Positions 1-7,635 of a stretch of DNA of 47,568 nt are shown here, one piece after another. The notes below the pieces were generated by a model. That model was not told the DNA's origin. It did not search any database and was given only the letters and a program-made list of their open reading frames with translations. Location: positions 1-47,568 of the forward strand of contig NZ_HG424447.1 of assembly GCF_000336385.2 (NCBI RefSeq), read 5' to 3'. Position 1 is the stretch's first letter. The number at the start of each line of letters is the position of its first letter. Made by a program: the position numbers and the translations under genes. Origin of the DNA: Lysobacter antibioticus HS124 (GTDB lineage Bacteria > Pseudomonadota > Gammaproteobacteria > Xanthomonadales > Xanthomonadaceae).

Positions 1-662
<662 letters not shown>

Positions 663-1712
663 ATGAATCGCGACGTGACGGTGCCGACGATGGCCCGTGA
701 GACCGACAATACGACTGCGACCGCGGCGCCGACGGATGCGGCGACGGCCGTCCTGACGCCCGGCGAATTCGAATTGTTCGCCGAGATCGGCCGGCCGCGC
801 CGGGTCGAAGCCGGCCAGGTCGTGTTCCGTCGCGGCGAACTGGGCACCACCATGTTCGTGATCGCCCGCGGCGCGGTGCTGCTCGACTTCGGCGACGACC
901 TGGTGACCAAGCGCCTGGGCGTGCGCGAATTCTTCGGCGAGCTCGGTCTGCTGATCGGCGACCACGCCCGCAGCGCCGACGCCATCGCCGCCACCGACGG
1001 CCTGCTGGTCGAACTGCGCCACGAGGAGTTCCAGCGCCTGGTCGACCGCGACCCGGCCCTGGTCTCGCATTTTCTGCGCCGCGCGATCATGCGCGTGGTG
1101 CTCAACGAACAAAGCCTGATCCGGCGCCTGCGCCGGCGCAATCAGGACCTGGAGGCCGCGCTCGACAGCCTCTACGCCACCACCCACCAGCTCAACCAGA
1201 CCGAAGAGCTGGTCCGCACCGACGATCTGACCGGCCTGTACAACCGCCGCGGCCTGACCCTGCACCTGCAGGAGAGCCGCGCCCTGGGCATGCCCGAAAC
1301 CATGGGCCTGATCCTGGTCGACTGCGACCGCTTCAAGCAGGTCAACGACGACCACGGACATCTGGCCGGCGACCGGGTGCTGCAGAGCGTGGCCAACATC
1401 CTGCGCTCGGTGGCCGGGCCGGAGGACATCGCCTGCCGTCTCGGCGGCGACGAGTTCTGCCTGCTGGTGGCCGCCTCGACCCGCCAGGACGTCATGCGTT
1501 TCGCCGAATTCATCGTCGCGACCGTGCACGGCCTGCTGGCGATCCCGCAGTCGCCGCCGACGATCTGCCCGGTCAGCGTCGGCGCCTGCCTGGTCAGCGC
1601 CAAGTACGATTGGAACGATTGGTATGCGCATGCCGACGGCGCGCTGTATCAGGCCAAGCGCCTGGGCGGCAATCGGGTGCACTGGCAGGATGCCGAACTG
1701 ACGCCGGCCTGA
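663..1712 (+). CDS. cNMP-binding domain / GGDEF diguanylate cyclase
   Basis: This 349-residue soluble protein joins an N-terminal cyclic-nucleotide-binding fold (about residues 35-150) to a C-terminal GGDEF domain (about 185-345) that would make c-di-GMP from two GTP. The binding cassette keeps the CAP-like phosphate-binding elements: GEL at 92-94 and Arg-Ser-Ala at 103-105. The active-site GGDEF is at 261-265 and looks intact. The inhibitory RxxD site expected just before it is absent, so product feedback is probably lost. A coiled stretch near 150-180 links the domains. The ATG at 663 follows GGGAGA; a GTG at 627 is possible but sits almost on the presumed transcription start. The gene lies 25 bases before the cyclase-TPR gene on the same strand, so co-transcription is likely. 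A ligand of cAMP or cGMP is inferred, not shown. Confidence 0.9.
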   Translation: MNRDVTVPTMARETDNTTATAAPTDAATAVLTPGEFELFAEIGRPRRVEAGQVVFRRGELGTTMFVIARGAVLLDFGDDLVTKRLGVREFFGELGLLIGDHARSADAIAATDGLLVELRHEEFQRLVDRDPALVSHFLRRAIMRVVLNEQSLIRRLRRRNQDLEAALDSLYATTHQLNQTEELVRTDDLTGLYNRRGLTLHLQESRALGMPETMGLILVDCDRFKQVNDDHGHLAGDRVLQSVANILRSVAGPEDIACRLGGDEFCLLVAASTRQDVMRFAEFIVATVHGLLAIPQSPPTICPVSVGACLVSAKYDWNDWYAHADGALYQAKRLGGNRVHWQDAELTPA

Positions 1713-1737
1713 GCCGTCGTCGACAAGGATGCCGTTG

Positions 1738-4287
1738 ATGAACGACGCCCATCGCCCGAACCCCGACGGGCCGCAACTGCGGACCCTGTTGCTGACCGAC
1801 CTGTGCGATTCGACCACTCTGGTCGAACGGCTCGGCGACGGCCCGGCGGCGGGTCTGTTCCGCGAGCACGATCGTCTGGTGCTGCAGCTGCAGCAGCGTT
1901 GGCGCGGGCGCTTGATCGACCGCTCCGACGGCCTGCTGCTGCTGTTCGAGCGCCCGATCGACGGCCTCGGCTTCGCCCTGGACTACGCCCGCGGCCTGCG
2001 CGAACTCGGCGCCAGCCGCAAGGTCGAGCTCAAGGCCCGCGCCGGCTTGCACGTCGGCGAAGTGCTGACCTGGCGCAACAGCGACGAGGCGGTGCGGGTC
2101 GGGGCCAAGCCGGTCGAGGTCGAGGGCCTGGCCAAGCCGATGGCGGGCCGGCTGATGGCGACCGCGCGGCCGGGCCAGATCCTGCTCTCGGCGGTGGCCG
2201 AGCCGCTGGCCCATCGCGCCGCGCGCGAGCTGGGCGAGCGCGGCCAGCAGCTGCTGTGGAAATCGCACGGCCGCTGGCGCTTCAAGGGCGTGCCCGAGCC
2301 CCAGGAAATCTACGAGGTCGGCGAGCCCGGCATCGCGCCGCTGCGCGCGCCGCCGAACGGGCCCAAGGCTTGGCGCGACATCCCGCTGTGGCGGCGCCCG
2401 GCGGCGCTGGCGGCCGAGATCGCGGTGCTGGCGGTGATCGGCACCGGCATCTGGTTCGCGACCCGGCCGCAGCCGGCGATCGCTTTCAACCAGCGCGACT
2501 GGGTGGTGGTCGGCGACTTGCGCAATCTGACCGGGCAGAGCGTGCTCGACGATTCGCTGGAGCAGGCGTTCCGGATCAGCCTGGAGCAGTCGCGCTACGT
2601 CAACGTGCTGTCCGATCTGAAGGCGCGCGACACCCTCGACCGCATGCATCGCAAGCCCGACACCGTGCTCGACCGCGCGATCGCCTCGGAGATCGCGCTG
2701 CGCGACGGCGCGCGCGCAGTGATCCTGCCGACCGTGGCCGAGGTCGGCGGGCGGGTGCGGGTCAGCGCCGAGGTCATCGATCCCCACACCCAGACCACGG
2801 TCTACGCCGAATCCGCCGACGGCGTCGGCGCGGCCTCGGCCCTGGCCTCGATCGACGAGGTCACCGGTGCGCTGCGCGGCAAGCTCGGCGAAGCGCTGAA
2901 GAACATCGAGAAGGACTCCGAACCGCTGCCCAAGGTCGCCACCGGCAACCTCGACGCGCTGCGCGCCTACGCCCTGGGCAGCAAGGCCTATGCGCACCGC
3001 CAGTTCGACGAGGCCCTGCAGTACTTCCAGCGCGCGGTGCAGATCGATTCGAATTTCGCGCTCGCCCATATGGGCGTGATGCGCGTTTACGTCAGCAACG
3101 CCGACACCGATGCGGCGCGGCCTTATCTGGAAAAGGCGCAGCAACTGCGCGACCACCTGACTCCGCGCGAAGCGCTGTACCTGGACGCCTGGGCGGCGGA
3201 GTTCGGCCCGCAGCCCTCGCTGCGCGCGCCGCCGAAGTGGAAGCTGCTGGCCGGGGTCTACCCGGACTACTTCGCCGGCCGCTACCAGTACGCCTGGTCG
3301 GAATTCCTCGCCAACCGTTTCGACAGCGCGCTGGCGGCGACCACCGCGGCGACCGCGCCGCAGGAACCGCTGCGCAACGTCGCCTTCGAACTGGCCGGCC
3401 GGGTGCATTTGTCGCAGGAGCGCTACGCCAAGGCGATCGAATCGTTCAAGCAGGCCGAGGCCAGCGGCCACTACCCGCCCAACCGTCGCCACGCTGCCGC
3501 GCTGGCGGCGATGCGCCGTTTCGACGAGGCCAACCGGATGCTCGACGCGCTCAGCGCCGACGGCGACATCGGCTCGGCCAACCTGACCGTGCAGTTCGAA
3601 CGCATCGCCGTGGCCCTGGACCAGGACGACCTGGCCCGCGCGCGCGAACTGTCGCGCAAGGCCGCCGAGGCGGCGCGCGACGCCGGGCTGCTGGTGCGGC
3701 ATCCGATGCGTTTCACCGATTTGCTGGTACGCAGCGTATCCGGGCAGAACCCGCCCAGCGCGAGCGAGATCGAACAGTTCGCCCAGGGCGTGCTCAACGA
3801 CGCGGTCAAGCCCGGCAGCGCCGACCAGGACGACTTGTCGGCGATCGCGTTGGCCGCGGTGCGGCTGGCGCAACGCCAGGGCGAGCGCGGCGTCGCCGAA
3901 CGTTTGCTGCCGCGCGTGGCCGGGCTGGTCGATGTCAGCGGCAACGGGCAATCGCGCAAGCTGCTGCGGATCGCCTATGCCGAGCAGGCGCGCCTGGGCG
4001 GCGATCCGCAACGCGCGGTGCGCGAACTGCGCGCTCTGCTCGACGGCAGCGAACCGTTCCAGGCCCGGGTCGCGTTGCGCGATGCGCTGCTGGCGGCCGG
4101 CCGGGCGGAAGAGGCGGCGAGCGAGAACCGCTGGATCGCCGACCACCGCGGCCGCGCTTACGCCGAGCCGATCGGCGGCCAGGTCTATCTGGCGATGAAC
4201 GTGGCCGATGCTGCGCGCGCCCGGCGCGAGGCGCCGCGCACGGCGGCCCTGATCCAGGTGCTCGCGCCGGTCGCCGCCGCGGGCTGA
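1738..4287 (+). CDS. Class III cyclase-like / TPR membrane protein (putative peptide modification system cyclase)
   Basis: An 849-residue protein with an N-terminal class III nucleotide cyclase-like domain (about 14-195), one membrane segment (about 220-242) and a large periplasmic or C-terminal TPR-rich helical region (about 390-840). Two candidate metal-binding aspartates are visible, D21 in TDLCDST and D64 in DRSDG. The lysine that normally selects ATP and the paired Asn and Arg of the second half are not recognisable, the latter region reading VEGLAKPMA, so cyclase activity is uncertain. The arrangement matches a family I recall as 'putative peptide modification system cyclase', found beside a small precursor and a SagB-like dehydrogenase, as here. 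AAGG at 1725-1728 favours the ATG at 1738 over the one at 1729. It is downstream of the GGDEF gene and convergent with the precursor gene. Confidence 0.85.
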   Translation: MNDAHRPNPDGPQLRTLLLTDLCDSTTLVERLGDGPAAGLFREHDRLVLQLQQRWRGRLIDRSDGLLLLFERPIDGLGFALDYARGLRELGASRKVELKARAGLHVGEVLTWRNSDEAVRVGAKPVEVEGLAKPMAGRLMATARPGQILLSAVAEPLAHRAARELGERGQQLLWKSHGRWRFKGVPEPQEIYEVGEPGIAPLRAPPNGPKAWRDIPLWRRPAALAAEIAVLAVIGTGIWFATRPQPAIAFNQRDWVVVGDLRNLTGQSVLDDSLEQAFRISLEQSRYVNVLSDLKARDTLDRMHRKPDTVLDRAIASEIALRDGARAVILPTVAEVGGRVRVSAEVIDPHTQTTVYAESADGVGAASALASIDEVTGALRGKLGEALKNIEKDSEPLPKVATGNLDALRAYALGSKAYAHRQFDEALQYFQRAVQIDSNFALAHMGVMRVYVSNADTDAARPYLEKAQQLRDHLTPREALYLDAWAAEFGPQPSLRAPPKWKLLAGVYPDYFAGRYQYAWSEFLANRFDSALAATTAATAPQEPLRNVAFELAGRVHLSQERYAKAIESFKQAEASGHYPPNRRHAAALAAMRRFDEANRMLDALSADGDIGSANLTVQFERIAVALDQDDLARARELSRKAAEAARDAGLLVRHPMRFTDLLVRSVSGQNPPSASEIEQFAQGVLNDAVKPGSADQDDLSAIALAAVRLAQRQGERGVAERLLPRVAGLVDVSGNGQSRKLLRIAYAEQARLGGDPQRAVRELRALLDGSEPFQARVALRDALLAAGRAEEAASENRWIADHRGRAYAEPIGGQVYLAMNVADAARARREAPRTAALIQVLAPVAAAG

Positions 4288-4476
4288 GGCGCCGCATCGG
4301 CTTCGACCGGGTGCCGGCGGCGGCGCTGCTCGAGCGTTCGCCGGACCGCAGCGCGATCCGGCGCGATCTGTGCCGCGATCGGACGGCGGCGAGGTCGATA
4401 CGACGGAGCGCGACGGGCGGTTCCGTCGCGGCGGCAGGCTCCCCGGCCCGGCGCCGCGCGGAATCGCCGATGCGGT

Positions 4477-4854
4477 TCAGCTCAGCGTGCCGCCGCCCGA
4501 ACCGATCGTGCCGCCGGGGCCGACGGCGCCGGCCGCGGTGGCCTGGACATGGCCGAACTCGAGCACGAACACCACCGTGTGGGTGCCGGCCGAAGTGAAG
4601 TAATCGCGCAGCACGTCGCGCGAGGCCTGCAGTTCCTCTTTGCTCGCCAGCAAGCTGACGTTGAGGCAGCTGCCGCCGGTCAGCGCGGCTTCGCTCTGCA
4701 GCGGCGCCAGGCCGACGCTCTGCAGCGCCCCTTCGGGGTTGCTGGCGAAGAGTTGGCGGAACTGGTCGTCCGAGCTGAGCAAGTCGAGCAACTTGTCGGC
4801 GATTTCGGGCGCCAACGGCGGATGCCCGCCCTGGCCGGTGTTTTCGATGGACAT
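4477..4854 (-). CDS. NHLP-like modified-peptide precursor (RiPP candidate)
   Basis: A 125-residue small protein whose first part (about 14-50) has the nitrile-hydratase-alpha-like leader pattern, with FRQLFASNPEGAL at 32-44. A Gly-Gly pair stands at 60-61 just before the only cysteine, C63. A second helical block covers 71-86, a hydrophobic strand 93-99, and the last 20 residues are almost wholly Gly, Ala, Thr and Ser. There is no Sec signal. The ATG is preceded by AAGGGG at good spacing; a longer upstream reading frame is not supported. It lies between a cyclase-like gene and a SagB-type dehydrogenase gene, which is the setting of the 'putative modified peptide' family I recall. The core, cleavage site and modification are unknown. 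No dedicated peptidase-ABC exporter is in the window. Confidence 0.85.
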   Translation of the reverse strand: MSIENTGQGGHPPLAPEIADKLLDLLSSDDQFRQLFASNPEGALQSVGLAPLQSEAALTGGSCLNVSLLASKEELQASRDVLRDYFTSAGTHTVVFVLEFGHVQATAAGAVGPGGTIGSGGGTLS

Positions 4855-4870
4855 CTGTTTCCCCTTGTGA

Positions 4871-4887
4871 AGATCCGTCTTGGATCT
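4871..4887 (-). promoter_or_regulatory. Stem-loop in the leader of the precursor mRNA
   Basis: AGATCC (4871-4876) and GGATCT (4882-4887) are perfect complements around a 5-base loop. In the precursor transcript this hairpin would sit immediately 5' of the AAGGGG ribosome binding site. It could affect translation or mRNA stability, which is inference. Confidence 0.4.
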
Positions 4888-4899
4888 GTCTGCGGCGGA

Positions 4900-4928
4900 A
4901 TTTATCCCTGATATGGAGCGACTCACAA
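4900..4928 (-). promoter_or_regulatory. Candidate sigma70 promoter of the peptide precursor
   Basis: Read on the minus strand, TTGTGA (4928-4923) and ATAAAT (4905-4900) are separated by exactly 17 bases and lie about 46 bases upstream of the precursor start codon. This AT-rich patch stands out in the GC-rich surroundings. No transcription data are available. Confidence 0.45.
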
Positions 4929-5103
4929 CCTTCGGGCTCCACAGAGCAGTCACGCGAAAGCGCAGAACGGTCGGCCAATGGCGATCCAATGAACGCGTTC
5001 AGCTAGCTGCCTGCGGCATCGCCCGGCATCATGGCGCCTGCCGGCGCGATTCGCGCGCCGCACGCGCCGCGCGGCGGCGGTCCTACCACCACTCGGGGCG
5101 TTC

Positions 5104-6282
5104 ATGCGTATCCGCCGTTGCAGCGTGCTGTTCCTGGAGCCGCGCGAAGACGTGGCGTTCGATCTGTCGTCGCTGTTGGCCGGCGGCGCCGGGTTGGCGC
5201 GGCAGCGCCGCTGGCTGGCGCTGGCCGCGCACCTGGACGGCGAGATCGAGATCGATGCGGCGCAGCGCGAATTGCTCGGCCGGATCAGTCCGGGCGAATG
5301 GAGCGAGGCGGCGGCTTTCGACGCCGACGCGGCGACCTTGGCGGGCCTGCTCGACGTGGGCCTGGTGCTGAGCGACGGCGACCCGCCCGCGCGGGCGGCG
5401 CTGCGCGAGCGCGACGAACGCCTGCGCGAGGCGCATTGGTGGCCGGCCGCGGCGATGATGCACCGGCTGGCGCGCTGGCAGGGCCTGGACAGCGTCGGCG
5501 CGATGGAGGCCAACCAACTGCACACCGCGCCGGACCTGCGGCGCAAGCTCGGCGCGCCGCCGGCGCATGCGCCCTCGCGCGCCGATGCCGGGCCGACGCT
5601 GGCCCTGCCGCGCGTCGGCGACACCAACTTCGACCGCCTGCTCGCGCAGCGCGCCACCTGCCGCAACTTCGATCCCGAGCGCGCGCTGAGCCGCGAGCTG
5701 TTCGCGCACATGCTGCAGCGCGTGTTCGCCGCGCAGTCGATGGTCGCCGTCGCCGACGATACCGTTTTCCTCAAGAAGCACTCGCCTTCCGGCGGCGGCC
5801 TGCACCCGACCGAGGCTTATCTGATCGTGCAGCGGGTCGACGGCATCGCCCCGGGGCTCTATCACTACCACCCGGTCGAGCACGCGCTGGAACCGCTGCC
5901 GGCGCCCGAAGGCGAGCTGCATGCGTTCGCGCTGCGCGCCCTGGCCGGCCAGCACTGGTTCGCCGACGCCGCGGCGATGGCGGTGTTGACGCCGCGCTAC
6001 GCGCGCAGCTTCTGGAAATACCGTTACCACGCCAAGGCCTATCGAGCCCTGGTGCTGGACAGCGGCCACCTGTCGCAGACCCTGTATCTCAGCGCGACCG
6101 AGCTGGGCCTGGGGGCGTTCGTCACCGCGGCGATCAACGAGGTCGATATCGAGCGCGCGTTCGGCCTGGACCCGCTGGTCGAAGGCCCCTTGGCGATCTG
6201 CGGCTTCGGCTGGCGCGGCGAACGCATGCGCAATACCGAGTTCGATCCCAGCGGCGCGATCTGGCCGCGAGCGCCGCAGTAG
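5104..6282 (+). CDS. SagB-type FMN dehydrogenase, putative peptide maturation
   Basis: A 392-residue protein with a winged N-terminal segment (about 1-110) and a nitroreductase/SagB-like FMN domain (about 170-390). FMN-contact features are visible: Arg187 in TCRNF, the SPSGGGLHP loop at 227-235, and a Tyr/Lys-rich segment at 306-315 (YRYHAKAYRA) where SagB and McbC proteins keep catalytic residues. Enzymes of this group oxidise azolines to azoles or otherwise dehydrogenate peptides. No cyclodehydratase (YcaO) gene is nearby, so azole formation is not assured. The gene diverges from the precursor gene across 249 bases and matches a family I recall as 'putative peptide maturation dehydrogenase'. 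No signal peptide or membrane segment is seen. Confidence 0.85.
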   Translation: MRIRRCSVLFLEPREDVAFDLSSLLAGGAGLARQRRWLALAAHLDGEIEIDAAQRELLGRISPGEWSEAAAFDADAATLAGLLDVGLVLSDGDPPARAALRERDERLREAHWWPAAAMMHRLARWQGLDSVGAMEANQLHTAPDLRRKLGAPPAHAPSRADAGPTLALPRVGDTNFDRLLAQRATCRNFDPERALSRELFAHMLQRVFAAQSMVAVADDTVFLKKHSPSGGGLHPTEAYLIVQRVDGIAPGLYHYHPVEHALEPLPAPEGELHAFALRALAGQHWFADAAAMAVLTPRYARSFWKYRYHAKAYRALVLDSGHLSQTLYLSATELGLGAFVTAAINEVDIERAFGLDPLVEGPLAICGFGWRGERMRNTEFDPSGAIWPRAPQ

Positions 6283-6367
6283 CGCGCAACGCTGCGTACC
6301 GGCCGCGGCGAGACGACGCACACGGGACGATGTCATGCTGTAGCTCCGTTGCGACAGGTGCGCGCGC

Positions 6368-7459
6368 ATGTGGCCCGACCGCCGTATCCAGGACTTGTTC
6401 GGCATCCCATTGCCGATCGTGCAGGCGCCGATGGCCGGGCCGAATCTGGCCGAGCTGGCGATCGGCGCCATGCAGGCCGGCGCGCTCGGCTCGCTGCCGT
6501 GCGCGATGCTCGGCGTCGAGCAGGCGTTGGCGCAGTGCCGGCAGGTGCGTGAGGCGACCGCGGCGCCGCTGAATCTCAATTTCTTCTGTCATCGGCCGCC
6601 CGAGCCGGACCCCGCGCGCGAGGCGGCCTGGCGCGATCGGCTGGCCGGCTACTACCGCGAATACGGCCTGGACCCGGCGATGCCGCTGACGCCGTCCGGC
6701 CGTGCGCCGTTCGACGAGGCCTATTGCGAGCTGGTCGAGCAGGTGCGGCCGCAGGTGGTCAGTTTCCATTTCGGCCTGCCGGCGGCGCCTTTGCTCGAAC
6801 GCGTGCGTGCGGCCGGAGCGCGGGTGATCTCCTCGGCGACCACGGTGGCCGAAGCGCGCTGGCTGGAGGCGAACGGCTGCGATGCGATCGTCGCCCAGGG
6901 GGCGGAGGCCGGCGGCCATCGCGGCGTGTTTCTCTACGACGGCCCGTTGCAAGACGGCGTCTCGACCCAGCTCGGCCTGTTCGCGCTGTTGCCGCAGGTG
7001 GTCGATGCGGTGCGGGTGCCGGTGATCGCCGCCGGCGGCATCGGCGATGCGCGCGGCATCGTCGCCGCGTTCGCGCTGGGCGCAGCCGCGGTGCAGCTGG
7101 GCACGGCGTATCTGTTCTGTCCCGAAGCGAAGTTGTCGCCTATGCACCGTCAAGCCCTGCGCGAGGCGCGCGACGACGGCACGGCGCTGACCAATCTGTT
7201 CACCGGCCGGCCGGCGCGCGGGATCGTCAACCGGCTGATGCGCGAACTCGGCCCGATGTCGCCGCTGGCCCCGGAATTCCCGCTCGCCGGCGGTGCCTTG
7301 GCGCCGTTGCGCGCGCAGGCCGAAGCCGCCGGAGGCGCCGATTTCACCCCGCTGTGGTCGGGGCAGGCGGCGCGGCTGGGGCGGGATCTGTCGGCGTACG
7401 CGCTGACGCGCAGTTTGGCCGAGGAGAGCCTGGCGATGCTGGCGCGCGCAGCGGGTTGA
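6368..7459 (+). CDS. Nitronate monooxygenase-family flavoenzyme
   Basis: A 363-residue FMN TIM-barrel protein of the 2-nitropropane dioxygenase / nitronate monooxygenase family. It keeps the N-terminal IVQAPMAG, the QGAEAGGHRG segment with His184, and the phosphate-binding IAAGGIGDARG. Class I enzymes oxidise alkyl nitronates to carbonyl compounds and nitrite; related barrels include enoyl reductases, so the true substrate is open. It follows the SagB-like gene by 85 bases on the same strand and might share its transcript; a role in peptide maturation is only a possibility from this position. It ends in front of a hairpin-rich convergent intergenic region. Start ATG 6368 follows a weak AGG ribosome binding site. 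Confidence 0.85.
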   Translation: MWPDRRIQDLFGIPLPIVQAPMAGPNLAELAIGAMQAGALGSLPCAMLGVEQALAQCRQVREATAAPLNLNFFCHRPPEPDPAREAAWRDRLAGYYREYGLDPAMPLTPSGRAPFDEAYCELVEQVRPQVVSFHFGLPAAPLLERVRAAGARVISSATTVAEARWLEANGCDAIVAQGAEAGGHRGVFLYDGPLQDGVSTQLGLFALLPQVVDAVRVPVIAAGGIGDARGIVAAFALGAAAVQLGTAYLFCPEAKLSPMHRQALREARDDGTALTNLFTGRPARGIVNRLMRELGPMSPLAPEFPLAGGALAPLRAQAEAAGGADFTPLWSGQAARLGRDLSAYALTRSLAEESLAMLARAAG

Positions 7460-7475
7460 GCGGGCCACGCAGGGC

Positions 7476-7605
7476 GCAGCGAAAGCGAATGACGACAACC
7501 CCTTTTTAAAAGGAGGAAGCCGCTCGAGTTGCGCGAACCCGTAGGCGCTTGTCATCCGCCGCCGGACGCCTTCCCCCAAAAAAAGGGGGAAGGACGATTC
7601 GCTGC
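7476..7605. repeat. REP-like hairpin element between convergent genes
   Basis: A perfect stem CCTTCCCCC (7569-7577) and GGGGGAAGG (7585-7593) encloses a 7-A loop. A second self-complementary sequence CCTTTTTAAAAGG lies at 7501-7513. Outer arms GCAGCGAA (7476-7483) and ATTCGCTGC (7597-7605) are also complementary. It sits between two converging genes, where it may stop transcription in both directions. Its form suggests an interspersed extragenic palindrome. Confidence 0.6.
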
Positions 7606-7635
7606 ACCGCAGCGCCGCGCTCGGCGCGCCACGCC

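Noticed and set aside
1594-4146. 850-codon open frame on the minus strand
   Set aside because: It is antisense to the cyclase-TPR gene, which has clear domains; the antisense product is Arg/Gln/Gly-rich without motifs.
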